Source: Gallionellaceae bacterium (GTDB taxonomy: Bacteria > Pseudomonadota > Gammaproteobacteria > Burkholderiales > Gallionellaceae). Taken from it: 25,795 bases of DNA. The position numbers and the translations under genes were made by a program. The notes under the pieces are model-generated. The model saw nothing but the letters and a program-made list of their open reading frames with translations, ran no database searches and was not told where the DNA came from. Below are positions 12,831 to 21,345 of this stretch, in pieces. The stretch is taken from contig JAITMU010000015.1 of NCBI GenBank assembly GCA_031277195.1, forward strand, positions 1 through 25,795, written 5' to 3'. How positions within the stretch are numbered: the first letter of the stretch is position 1; each line of letters opens with the position of its first letter.

Positions 12831-14372
12831 TTAGTAAGCCGCCGTGGCCTTGAATTCCTCAACCGCCGCCGACAGGGCTTTCTCGTTGTCGGCCGACAGA
12901 TCCTTGCTGCTCTGGATGGCGTCCAGAACACCCTTGTGCTTGGACTCCAGGAAAGCGAGCAGAGCCGATTCAAACGCCAGCGCCTTTTTCACATCCACGT
13001 CGTCGTAGTAGCCCTTGTTCACGGCGAACAGCGTCACCGCCATGTGGGAAACCGACATCGGCGAATATTGCAATTGCTTCATCAGTTCCGTCACCAGACG
13101 ACCGCGCTCCAACTGCTTGCGGGTGGCTTCGTCCAGATCGGAAGCGAACTGCGCGAACGCCGCCAACTCGCGATATTGCGCCAACGCCAGACGCACACCG
13201 CCGCCCAGCTTCTTGATGACTTTGGTTTGCGCTGCGCCGCCGACGCGGGACACCGAAATACCGGCGTTAATCGCGGGACGGATACCGGCGTTGAACAAAT
13301 CGGTTTCCAGGAAGATCTGACCGTCGGTAATCGAAATCACGTTGGTCGGCACGAAAGCAGACACGTCGCCTGCCGCCGTTTCAATGATGGGCAGCGCGGT
13401 CAGCGAACCGGTCTTGCCTTTCACTGCACCATTGGTGAACGCTTCCACATATTCGGCGTTCACGCGCGCGGCGCGCTCCAGCAGACGCGAGTGCAGATAG
13501 AACACGTCGCCCGGATAGGCTTCACGACCCGGCGGACGACGCAGCAGCAGCGAAATCTGACGGTAGGCCCAGGCTTGCTTGGTCAAGTCGTCGTAAACGA
13601 TCAGCGCGTCTTCGCCGCGATCGCGGAAATATTCGCCCATCGTGCAACCCGTGTACGGCGCGAGGAATTGCATCGCGGCGGAATCGGATGCCGTGGCGGC
13701 GACGACGATGGTGTATTCCAGCGCGCCGTGTTCTTCCAGTTTGCGCACCACGTTGGCGATGGTCGATGCCTTTTGGCCAACCGCCACGTAGATACAGGTC
13801 ATGTCCTGACCCTTTTGGTTGATGATGGCGTCCACGGCGACGGCAGTTTTGCCGGTTTGGCGGTCACCAATGATCAGCTCGCGCTGGCCACGGCCAATCG
13901 GCACCATGGAGTCAATCGACTTGAGACCGGTCTGCACCGGCTGGTCAACGGATTTACGCGCGATCACGCCGGGAGCGACTTTTTCCACCTTGTCGGTCAA
14001 TTTGGCGTTGATCGGACCCTTGCCGTCAATCGGCTGACCCAGCGCGTTCACTACACGACCGCGCAGTTCGGGACCGACCGGCACTTCCAGAATGCGGCCG
14101 GTGCACTTGACCGTGGCGCCTTCGGTGATGTGCTCGTATTCACCCAGCACCACCGCGCCAACGGAGTCGCGCTCCAGGTTCAGCGCAAGGCCGAAGGTGT
14201 TGCCGGGGAATTCCAGCATTTCGCCTTGCATCGCATCGGACAAACCGTGGATGCGAACGATACCGTCCGTCACGCTGACCACGGTGCCTTCGGTGCGCGC
14301 CTGGGTCACCGCTTCGAAATTCTCGATGCGGCTGCGGATCAGATCACTAATTTCAGAAGGGTTGAGCTTCAT
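12831..14372 (-). CDS. atpA: ATP synthase F1 alpha subunit
   Basis: The 513-residue non-catalytic nucleotide-binding subunit has Walker A GDRQTGKT at 169-176, and the signature PAINAGISVSRVGGAAQ containing the conserved arginine that reaches into the catalytic site. Length equals that of the E. coli protein. It lies 30 bases downstream of atpH and 13 bases before atpG. Confidence 0.99.
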   Translation of the reverse strand: MKLNPSEISDLIRSRIENFEAVTQARTEGTVVSVTDGIVRIHGLSDAMQGEMLEFPGNTFGLALNLERDSVGAVVLGEYEHITEGATVKCTGRILEVPVGPELRGRVVNALGQPIDGKGPINAKLTDKVEKVAPGVIARKSVDQPVQTGLKSIDSMVPIGRGQRELIIGDRQTGKTAVAVDAIINQKGQDMTCIYVAVGQKASTIANVVRKLEEHGALEYTIVVAATASDSAAMQFLAPYTGCTMGEYFRDRGEDALIVYDDLTKQAWAYRQISLLLRRPPGREAYPGDVFYLHSRLLERAARVNAEYVEAFTNGAVKGKTGSLTALPIIETAAGDVSAFVPTNVISITDGQIFLETDLFNAGIRPAINAGISVSRVGGAAQTKVIKKLGGGVRLALAQYRELAAFAQFASDLDEATRKQLERGRLVTELMKQLQYSPMSVSHMAVTLFAVNKGYYDDVDVKKALAFESALLAFLESKHKGVLDAIQSSKDLSADNEKALSAAVEEFKATAAY

Positions 14373-14402
14373 CTGCTTTTCCTTATTTCGATAAATCTGT
14401 CA

Positions 14403-14936
14403 TCAAGCCAGCGCGTGCGCCAACTCGGAAAGCCGGGTACGCGCGGAGCCGTCTATCACTTGGTCCCCTGCGCGAATAACGACGCCGCCCAGCAGGCTTT
14501 TGTCGATTTCGCAATGCAGCCGGACTTCGCGGCCAGTGCGCGCCTTCATTGCGGCGGCAATTTTTTGTTTCTGCGTGTCGTTGAGATCGAACGCCGAGGT
14601 CACGGTGACATCCACATTCTTTTCCGCGTCCGCGCGCAGCATTTCAAACAGCGCGGCGATTTCGGTCAGAATCGTGAGGCGCTGATTTTCCGCCAGCACC
14701 CGGATGAAATTCTGCTGCGTCACGTCGAGCTGTTTCCCGCCCAGCGCCAGCATGAGACCCTCGACCTGCTTGCGCGGAACGCGCGGGCTGGTGATGACCT
14801 CGCGGACTTCGGCGTTTGCGGCGGCCTCGGCGAGAGACTGCAACATGTCCGACCAGTCCTTCAATTTGCCGGCGCGGCTGGCTTCGTCAAATGCCGCCTG
14901 GGCATAGGGACGGGCGATGGTGATAGCTTCAGCCAT
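14403..14936 (-). CDS. atpH: ATP synthase F1 delta subunit
   Basis: The 177-residue protein joins F1 to the peripheral stalk. It has the N-terminal helical bundle beginning TIARPYAQAAFDEA, and the conserved C-terminal GGVVIRAGDQVIDGSARTRL stretch. Five bases separate it from atpF. Confidence 0.97.
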   Translation of the reverse strand: MAEAITIARPYAQAAFDEASRAGKLKDWSDMLQSLAEAAANAEVREVITSPRVPRKQVEGLMLALGGKQLDVTQQNFIRVLAENQRLTILTEIAALFEMLRADAEKNVDVTVTSAFDLNDTQKQKIAAAMKARTGREVRLHCEIDKSLLGGVVIRAGDQVIDGSARTRLSELAHALA

Positions 14937-14941
14937 GGCGA

Positions 14942-15412
14942 TCAGATTTCCGTGACCAGTTTTTCGAGCAGGTCGTTGTGCGCCTTCGCGTCGATTTCAC
15001 GGCCAAGAATCTTGCCTGCGCCAGCCAGTGCCACGGCGGACACTTGCGTGCGAAGCTGTTCCTTGGCGCGGAAAACTTCCTGTTCAACTTCCGCCTTGGC
15101 GGCGGTGACGATGCGCTCGGCTTCCACTCTGGCCTGGCCTTTGGCTTCTTCGACGATTTCGCTCGCGCGCTTGTCGCCTTGCGCGATGATTTCGGCGGCT
15201 TTTTCCTTCGCCGCACGCAACTCGTCGGCTGCGCGTTTGGCTGCCAGTTCCAGATCCAGCTTGCCGCGTTCACCGGCGGCAAGGCCGTCAGCGATCTGCT
15301 TCTTGCGCGCTTCCAGCGCACCGATAAGCGGCGGCCAGATAAACTTCATGCAGAACCAGACGAACATGGCGAACATGATCGTCTGGCCGAGCAGGGTTGC
15401 ATTGATATTCAT
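14942..15412 (-). CDS. atpF: ATP synthase Fo b subunit
   Basis: The 156-residue protein has one N-terminal membrane helix (about 5-25) with NINATLLGQTIMFAMFVWFC, then a long charged helix rich in Ala, Glu and Lys that dimerises into the peripheral stalk. Length equals that of E. coli subunit b. Lies between atpE (40-base gap) and atpH. Confidence 0.97.
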   Translation of the reverse strand: MNINATLLGQTIMFAMFVWFCMKFIWPPLIGALEARKKQIADGLAAGERGKLDLELAAKRAADELRAAKEKAAEIIAQGDKRASEIVEEAKGQARVEAERIVTAAKAEVEQEVFRAKEQLRTQVSAVALAGAGKILGREIDAKAHNDLLEKLVTEI

Positions 15413-15452
15413 GCAAGAACCTTTTTCAGTTCGTTAAAAACAGTCGCGCGCG

Positions 15453-15683
15453 TTACGCCACCGCGAACAGAACGTACATGGCCAGACCGACAGCGATCAT
15501 CGGCACCGCGTCCACCAGACCCATCACGATGAAGAACTGGGTACGCAGCATCGGAATCAGTTCCGGCTGACGCGCAGCGCCTTCCAGAAAACGGCCACCG
15601 AGAATACCGATGCCGACCGATGCGCCCAGAGCGCCCAAGCCCATCATCAAAGCGCCAGCGACATAGAGAATTGCTTGTTCCAT
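15453..15683 (-). CDS. atpE: ATP synthase Fo c subunit
   Basis: The 76-residue hairpin has two membrane helices joined by the polar loop EGAARQPEL. D58, in GLVDAVPMI, is the proton-carrying carboxylate. The glycine-rich first helix (GLGALGASVGIGILGG) fits a proton-type ring; no sodium-binding pattern is evident. A strong ribosome binding site (AGGAGA) precedes the ATG, as expected for a subunit needed in many copies. Confidence 0.98.
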   Translation of the reverse strand: MEQAILYVAGALMMGLGALGASVGIGILGGRFLEGAARQPELIPMLRTQFFIVMGLVDAVPMIAVGLAMYVLFAVA

Positions 15684-15719
15684 CTTTTGAGTCTCCTGTT
15701 GAAAAATTAAATGAATCCG

Positions 15720-16541
15720 TTAGTGATGCTTCTGATGCGCCATGTCGAGATAAACGATGGTCAGCGTCATGAAAATGAAAGCCTGCAGGGTGACGATCAG
15801 AATGTGGAAGATCGCCCAGGGCAGGGACAGCACCCATTGCGTGTAGAACGGCAGCAACGCAATCAGGATGAAGATCATTTCGCCGGCGTACATGTTGCCG
15901 AACAACCGCAGCGCCAGCGAAACCGGCTTGGCGATCAGGTTGACACCTTCCAGAAACAGGTTTACCGGCAAGGCGAATTTGCCAAACGGTTGCAGCGTCA
16001 GTTCGCCGAGGAAACCGCCAACGCCCTTGATTTTGATGCTGTAGAAAATGATCAGCGAGAACACGCCGAGCGCCATGCCGATGGTTGCGTTCGGGTCGGT
16101 GGACGGCACCAGCTTGAAGAAATGAATGCCAAGCGCGCCGGTGACGGTCGATGCGTAATCAATCGGCACCAGGTCCATCAGGTTCATCAGGAAAATCCAG
16201 ATGAAAACGGTCAACGCCAGCGGCGCGACCAGCGGACTGCGGCCGGTAAACGAGCCGCGCACGCTGTTGTCGATGAACTCAATGATCCACTCAACGAAAT
16301 TCTGCGCGCCGCCGGGAACGCCGGAAGTTACTTTTTTCGCAACGCTGCGGAACAGACACAGGAAAAACAGACCCAGCACCAATGAGACCAGAAACGTATC
16401 GACGTTGAGCGCCCAGAAACCCATTTCTTTTGCTTCGTCCGCGCTATGCGCGCAATGGACAGCGCCGTCCTTGAAGCCACAAGTCCAGTTTTGCAGGTGG
16501 TGCCTGATGTATTCCGTCGAAGTCAGCGCTTCTGTCGTCAT
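15720..16541 (-). CDS. atpB: ATP synthase Fo a subunit
   Basis: The 273-residue membrane protein forms the proton channel. The essential arginine is R212 in SLALRLFGNMYAGE. Conserved LMDLVPIDY and the C-terminal FHILIVTLQAFIFMTLTIVYL segment are present, with five to six membrane helices. Its ATG overlaps the TGA of the upstream small subunit I gene (ATGA). Confidence 0.98.
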   Translation of the reverse strand: MTTEALTSTEYIRHHLQNWTCGFKDGAVHCAHSADEAKEMGFWALNVDTFLVSLVLGLFFLCLFRSVAKKVTSGVPGGAQNFVEWIIEFIDNSVRGSFTGRSPLVAPLALTVFIWIFLMNLMDLVPIDYASTVTGALGIHFFKLVPSTDPNATIGMALGVFSLIIFYSIKIKGVGGFLGELTLQPFGKFALPVNLFLEGVNLIAKPVSLALRLFGNMYAGEMIFILIALLPFYTQWVLSLPWAIFHILIVTLQAFIFMTLTIVYLDMAHQKHH

Positions 16542-16912
16542 TTTACGTTCTCAACTCTCATCCAGATCGGGACCGCCAACCAGGCGGCTTGCCCCCCCAG
16601 GAATCCGGCCAGCATCCACAGCGGCGCAAATTCCAGCAACTTGAATCCAATCACCAGCATGACCGCCACCCATATGAATCGCTCAATGGTGGCGCGATAC
16701 GCCTGGCGCAAATGCCATTCCGCATCGGCGCTTTTTTCGAGACTCCCCTGCTGAAAGCGCCGGGCAAGAAACCAGGCGCTTGCCAGAGCGATGCAGCCGC
16801 CATAGGCGACCGACTTTGCCGCAAGAGGAGAAACCAGAAAATAGGCAACGGCGGCGCCCGTTATTGTTATTGCGCCCTGTAACTTGATCAGCCGACTATA
16901 CTCAGGACGCAC
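16538..16912 (-). CDS. atpI: ATP synthase subunit I (assembly factor)
   Basis: This small membrane protein has 124 residues and four hydrophobic segments (about 13-30, 34-50, 76-96 and 98-118), with the first-gene position typical of AtpI, which helps c-ring assembly. The start is GTG with GGAAG seven bases upstream. Sequence conservation in this family is low, so the call rests on position, length and membrane layout. Confidence 0.88.
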   Translation of the reverse strand: MRPEYSRLIKLQGAITITGAAVAYFLVSPLAAKSVAYGGCIALASAWFLARRFQQGSLEKSADAEWHLRQAYRATIERFIWVAVMLVIGFKLLEFAPLWMLAGFLGGQAAWLAVPIWMRVENVK

Positions 16913-16936
16913 GGCGCTCTTCCAAAAAACCCGCGG

Positions 16937-16965
16937 ATGCTATCAATATCCCCAGGTACTGTCAA
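16937..16965 (-). promoter_or_regulatory. Promoter of the atp operon
   Basis: On the minus strand, a perfect -35 TTGACA (16960-16965) and TAGCAT (16937-16942) are 17 bases apart. Transcription would start near 16930, about 18 bases before the atpI GTG. It lies in the 134-base gap between parB and atpI. Confidence 0.75.
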
Positions 16966-17046
16966 ATGGACAATGCGTTGATTGCCCTTGCTGACGGGGA
17001 ATTGATACGGACTGTTTTGCGGCGGTTGTTAATGGCGGGAATACGC

Positions 17047-17910
17047 TCAAAGAACCCCCATCTTCGCCAATATCCCCTCCAACTGATCCGATGAGCGGTA
17101 TTCAATCACCAGCTTGCCCGCGCCCTTCGCGCCATGACGGATGGCAACCTTCGCGCCCAGGCTGTCCGCCACTTTTTCCTGCAACTGCACAATGTCGCGA
17201 TTGACGTGTTTTTTCTTTTTCTCCTGCGGCGAGGCCGGATTCAACAATTCCTGCACCAGCTTTTCCGCTTCGCGCACCGACCGTGCCTCGGCGGCAATTT
17301 TGTTCGCTGCGGCGATCTGGTTCGCGCCATCCAGCGCCAGCAGCGCGCGCGCATGACCCATCTCCAAACGGCCTTGCATCAGCATTTCCTGGATCACTTC
17401 CGGCAATTTCAACAGCCGCAACAGATTGCTTGCGGCGCTGCGGGAACGCCCGACCGCATCGGCGGCAGCTTGGTGCGTCATGCGGAATTCATTGATTAAT
17501 CGCTGGATACCCGCGGCTTCTTCCAACGGACTAAGATCTTCCCGCTGAATATTTTCGATCAGCGCCATGGCCAGCGCAGCGTTGTCGCCCACATTGCGAA
17601 GAACCCGCACCGGAACCGCGCTCAATCCCGCGAGTTGTGCCGCGCGCCAGCGGCGTTCTCCGGCGATGATTTCATGGTTGCCGCCCTCAAGGATGCGCGC
17701 CAGTATTGGCTGTATTACGCCCTGTTCCTTGATTGAGGCGGCCAATTCGTTCAGCGACGTTTCGTCCATGCGACTGCGCGGCTGATATTTGCCGGGTTTG
17801 AGCTGATCAACCCGCAACTCGCGCAACTCGCCTTCCGCGTCGATTTCCGCGCTGCCGCCGGACAACAATGCATCCAGCCCGCGCCCCAGCCCTTTGTTTG
17901 GTTTTGCCAT
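17047..17910 (-). CDS. parB: Chromosome partitioning protein ParB
   Basis: The 287-residue centromere-binding CTPase has the CTP-binding/N-terminal domain with GERRWRA (84-90) and ENIQREDLSPLEEA (119-132), a helix-turn-helix domain (about 143-166, THQAAADAVGRSRSAASNLLRLLKLP) and a C-terminal dimer domain after a lysine-rich linker near 225-235. It loads at parS and spreads along origin-proximal DNA. A perfect parS lies at 21327-21342. It follows parA by 15 bases. Confidence 0.98.
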   Translation of the reverse strand: MAKPNKGLGRGLDALLSGGSAEIDAEGELRELRVDQLKPGKYQPRSRMDETSLNELAASIKEQGVIQPILARILEGGNHEIIAGERRWRAAQLAGLSAVPVRVLRNVGDNAALAMALIENIQREDLSPLEEAAGIQRLINEFRMTHQAAADAVGRSRSAASNLLRLLKLPEVIQEMLMQGRLEMGHARALLALDGANQIAAANKIAAEARSVREAEKLVQELLNPASPQEKKKKHVNRDIVQLQEKVADSLGAKVAIRHGAKGAGKLVIEYRSSDQLEGILAKMGVL

Positions 17911-17925
17911 GCCTTGATTTCCTTC

Positions 17926-18699
17926 CTATACCGATGCGTTGTTCAACAATTCTCCGGCCAGCGCCAAATAGGCTTGCGAACCTTTGGACGTTTTATCGTG
18001 ATGGAGTACCGGAACGCCGAAGCTGGGCGCTTCCGCCAGCCGGATATTCCGCGGGATAACCGTGCGATAGACTTTATCGCCGAAGTGCCGTTGCAATTGC
18101 TCCGAGACTTGCTGCGCCAGGGCATTGCGCGGATCAAACATGGTACGCAGCAGCCCTTCTATCTCCAGATTTGCATTCAAGTGAGCGCGCACTTTGCGTA
18201 TGGTGTTGACCAAATCGCTCAAACCTTCCAGCGCGTAGTATTCACATTGCGTGGGAATCATCACCGAATCTGCCGCACACAAGCCGTTAACGGTGAGCAA
18301 ATTCAGCGCTGGCGGGCAATCAATCAGGATGTAATCGTATTCATCCGCCACCGCCTGCAATGCATTTTTCAGCCGCACCTCGCGCTGCGGCAAATCCACC
18401 ATTTCAATTTCCGCGCCCGCCAACGCCTGATTGGAAGGAAGCACATCGTACTCCCCCGCTTCGGAATACCGCAGCGCCTGCGCCAGCGTATTGCTCCCCA
18501 GCAAAACATGGTAGATGCTTACCGGCAAATCCTGTTTGTTGATGCCGCTGCCCATGGTCGCATTGCCTTGCGGATCCAGGTCCACCAGCAGCACCCGCTT
18601 CTTCATGGCAGCCAGACTCGCGGCCAGATTCACCGTTGTGGTCGTTTTCCCCACCCCGCCCTTTTGATTGGTGACCGCCAGTATTTTTGCCATTTTCAT
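17926..18699 (-). CDS. parA: Chromosome partitioning ATPase ParA
   Basis: The 257-residue Walker-type ATPase has the deviant Walker A KGGVGKTT (13-20), the DLDPQGNAT stretch, and Walker B in DYILIDCPPAL. It moves ParB-parS complexes by ATP-dependent DNA binding. The start at 18699 overlaps the rsmG TGA (ATGA); an ATG two codons later is also possible. The frame is open upstream but lies inside rsmG. Confidence 0.98.
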   Translation of the reverse strand: MKMAKILAVTNQKGGVGKTTTTVNLAASLAAMKKRVLLVDLDPQGNATMGSGINKQDLPVSIYHVLLGSNTLAQALRYSEAGEYDVLPSNQALAGAEIEMVDLPQREVRLKNALQAVADEYDYILIDCPPALNLLTVNGLCAADSVMIPTQCEYYALEGLSDLVNTIRKVRAHLNANLEIEGLLRTMFDPRNALAQQVSEQLQRHFGDKVYRTVIPRNIRLAEAPSFGVPVLHHDKTSKGSQAYLALAGELLNNASV

Positions 18700-19316
18700 A
18701 TCGCTTTCAATATCACCAGACTGCGCGCCGCGCCAAGCTCCGGTACTTGCAAATGAACGAGCTGTTCCACTTCCACCCCCGGCGGCAATGCCGCCAACTC
18801 CTGCTCCGGCTCTCCCTTCATCGCCGCCCAACGTCCGCCCGGTGCCAGCAAATGACGCGTCAGCGACACAAAATCCGCCGTTTTGGCAAAAGCGCGGGAA
18901 ATGATGCCATCAAATTTTTCCGCTGGCTGCCACTCCTCCACCCGGGCGCAGCAGACTGTTACGTTTGCCACGCCCAGCTCAATCGCCGCTTGCTGCATGA
19001 AGCCGGTCTTTTTGCTGTTGCTGTCCAACAAAGTAAACTCCCATTCCGGACGCGCCAATGCCAAAACCAGACCGGGCAAGCCCGCGCCCGCGCCGACATC
19101 CAGCCAGCGCTTTGGCCATAAATGCGGCAATACTGCGAGGCTATCAAGTAAGTGATTGCTTACCGCCGCTTCCGTGCTCCTGATCGCCGTCAGGTTGTAT
19201 GTCTTGTTCCACTTCTGCAGCAACGCCAGATACGCCATCAGCTTGTGCTGCACGTCGGGCGTTATTGCCAGCCCCAAATCCGCAATGCCATCGGCCAGCT
19301 TTTCCGCCGCCGTCAT
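18696..19316 (-). CDS. rsmG: 16S rRNA (guanine527-N7)-methyltransferase
   Basis: The 206-residue SAM-dependent enzyme has LQKWNKTYNLTAI, the SAM-binding DVGAGAGLPG (73-82) and IISRAFAK stretches of the GidB family. It methylates G527 of 16S rRNA. The ATG at 19316 overlaps the mnmG TGA by four bases, which fixes the start better than a GTG three codons upstream. The order mnmG-rsmG-parA-parB is classic for the origin region. Confidence 0.97.
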   Translation of the reverse strand: MTAAEKLADGIADLGLAITPDVQHKLMAYLALLQKWNKTYNLTAIRSTEAAVSNHLLDSLAVLPHLWPKRWLDVGAGAGLPGLVLALARPEWEFTLLDSNSKKTGFMQQAAIELGVANVTVCCARVEEWQPAEKFDGIISRAFAKTADFVSLTRHLLAPGGRWAAMKGEPEQELAALPPGVEVEQLVHLQVPELGAARSLVILKAI

Positions 19317-21214
19317 GCGCGGCACCGCTCGTCTTCCCCTGCCGCCCGAAGTCCGCGCCGCAAATGTACCAGCAGCAATGAAATCGCCGCAGGAGTGACG
19401 CCGGAAATGCGCGCCGCTTGACCGACGGTTTCCGGCTTGTGCTGGTTCAGCTTTTGCTGCACCTCTGCGGACAACCCGCGCACGGTGCGGAAATCCATAG
19501 GCGGAACCGCCAGATTTTCATAGTATTCCTGACGGGAAATTTCCTCGCGCTGCCGCTCGATATAGCCCCAATATTTCGCCTGGGTTTCCACTTGTTCGGC
19601 GACAACGGCCTCCATTACCGGCTCTCCCGCGCCGGGCAGCGTCATCAGATCGGCGTAGCTCACGTCCGGGCGGCGCAACAACTCGTGCAGCGTGTATTCG
19701 CGCTCAATCGCTTTGCCCAACACGCGCTCGGCGTCTTCCGTCGGCAATGTCGCGGGATAAACCCGGGTTGTTTTCAGCCGCTCCTGCTCCCGCGCAATCG
19801 CTTCCTGCTTCCGCTCGAACGCTGCCCAGCGAATGTCGTCTACCACGCCCAAACGGCGACCGGTTTCGGTCAATCGCAGATCGGCATTATCCTCCCGCAG
19901 TTGCAATCGGTATTCGGCGCGGCTGGTAAACATGCGGTACGGCTCCGAAACGCCACGGGTGATGAGATCGTCCACCAACACGCCAAGATATGCTTCGTCG
20001 CGGCGCGGACACCAGCTTTCTTCGCCGCGAACGAACTGTGCCGCATTGATTCCCGCCAGCAAACCCTGCGCCGCCGCTTCCTCGTAACCCGTTGTCCCGT
20101 TGATTTGTCCGGCAAAAAACAAGCCCGTGATCGACTTGGTTTCCAAGGATTTTTTCAGGTTGCGGGGATCGAAATAGTCATACTCTATCGAATATCCGGG
20201 TCGCGTGATGTGCGCGTTTTCCAGCCCCTTGATGGAATGCACCAGATCAAGCTGCACATCGAACGGCAAACTGGTGGAAATCCCGTTCGGGTAAATTTCA
20301 TGCGTGCTCAAGCCCTCCGGCTCCAGAAAAATCTGGTGCGACGCCTTGTCGGCAAAACGCACGATTTTGTCCTCGATGGATGGACAATAGCGCGGGCCAA
20401 CGCCCTTGATGATTCCGGTGAACAACGGCGACCGATCCAGTCCGCCCCGAATGATCTCGTGCGTCTGGGCATTGGTTTGGGTAATCCAGCACGGCAGTTG
20501 GCGCGGGTGTTGCGCCGCATTGCCCAGAAAAGAGAACACCGGAACAGGCGTATCGCCCGGTTGTTCCGCCATCGCCGAATAATCTATCGTGCGCCCGTCG
20601 ATGCGCGGCGGCGTTCCGGTTTTCAAACGCCCCATCGGCAGCGCCAATTCGCGCAGACGATCTGCCAAGCGAACCGTCGGCGGATCGCCCGCCCGCCCGC
20701 CGGGATAGCTGGATTGCCCGATATGAATCAGCCCGGAGAGAAACGTCCCGACCGTCAGAATTACCGCATTGGATGAAAAACGCAGGCCGGATTGGGTGAC
20801 AACGCCACGGATTTGGTCGCCGTCCATCAGCACGTCTTCCACCGGTTGCTGAAACAACCAAAGATTCGGCTGGTTTTCCAGCTTCCGGCGAATGGCTTGT
20901 TTATACAGCGCGCGGTCGGCTTGGGCGCGCGTCGCGCGCACGGCCGCGCCTTTGGAGGCGTTCAATATGCGGAATTGAATGCCCGCTTCGTCCGTAGCCT
21001 CGGCCATGACGCCGCCCAGCGCGTCGATTTCCTTGACCAGATGCCCCTTGCCTATGCCGCCGATGGAGGGATTGCACGACATGATACCGAGGGTCTCAAT
21101 GTTATGCGTCAGCAACAGCGTCGCGCAGCCCCGGCGGGCGCTTGCCAGCGCAGCCTCCGTGCCGGCGTGTCCGCCGCCAACGACAATTACATCGAATTTT
21201 TTCGGAAATTCCAT
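19313..21214 (-). CDS. mnmG: tRNA uridine-34 modification enzyme MnmG
   Basis: The 633-residue FAD protein has VVGGGHAGTEAA (dinucleotide fold, 12-23), LTHNIETLGIMSCNPSIGGIGKGHL, TGTFLSGLIHIG-like and GYEEAAAQGL stretches, and the C-terminal helical domain that meets MnmE. With MnmE it places aminomethyl or carboxymethylaminomethyl groups on wobble uridine 34. The ATG at 21214 was chosen over a TTG at 21262 because family members start just before the FAD fold; only a weak GGGG-type ribosome site is seen. Confidence 0.97.
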   Translation of the reverse strand: MEFPKKFDVIVVGGGHAGTEAALASARRGCATLLLTHNIETLGIMSCNPSIGGIGKGHLVKEIDALGGVMAEATDEAGIQFRILNASKGAAVRATRAQADRALYKQAIRRKLENQPNLWLFQQPVEDVLMDGDQIRGVVTQSGLRFSSNAVILTVGTFLSGLIHIGQSSYPGGRAGDPPTVRLADRLRELALPMGRLKTGTPPRIDGRTIDYSAMAEQPGDTPVPVFSFLGNAAQHPRQLPCWITQTNAQTHEIIRGGLDRSPLFTGIIKGVGPRYCPSIEDKIVRFADKASHQIFLEPEGLSTHEIYPNGISTSLPFDVQLDLVHSIKGLENAHITRPGYSIEYDYFDPRNLKKSLETKSITGLFFAGQINGTTGYEEAAAQGLLAGINAAQFVRGEESWCPRRDEAYLGVLVDDLITRGVSEPYRMFTSRAEYRLQLREDNADLRLTETGRRLGVVDDIRWAAFERKQEAIAREQERLKTTRVYPATLPTEDAERVLGKAIEREYTLHELLRRPDVSYADLMTLPGAGEPVMEAVVAEQVETQAKYWGYIERQREEISRQEYYENLAVPPMDFRTVRGLSAEVQQKLNQHKPETVGQAARISGVTPAAISLLLVHLRRGLRAAGEDERCRA

Positions 21215-21325
21215 CCGTTTTTCGCCCCAAAAGAGGCGCGATGATACAACAAAACGACACAACTACGGATTATTGCCGGAATGGGCGTGACCGCACGCGC
21301 GCTAAAACGCGGTTTTTTCTCCCCA

Positions 21326-21343
21326 GTGTTTCACGTGAAACAC
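21326..21343. promoter_or_regulatory. parS: parS centromere site
   Basis: GTGTTTCACGTGAAACAC is a perfect 18-base palindrome containing the 16-base parS consensus TGTTTCACGTGAAACA at 21327-21342. It lies in the mnmE-mnmG gap, three bases past the mnmE stop codon, and about 3.4 kb from parB. ParB should nucleate here. Confidence 0.97.
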
Positions 21344-21345
21344 TC

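Noticed and set aside
12717..15437. Very long plus-strand open frame (906 codons) opposite atpG, atpA, atpH and atpF
   Set aside because: It is a mirror frame caused by GC-rich codon bias of highly conserved genes on the other strand; the translated product is rich in His, Arg and Gln and matches no family.
19418..20776. Long plus-strand frame (452 codons) opposite mnmG
   Set aside because: Antisense shadow of a clear conserved gene.
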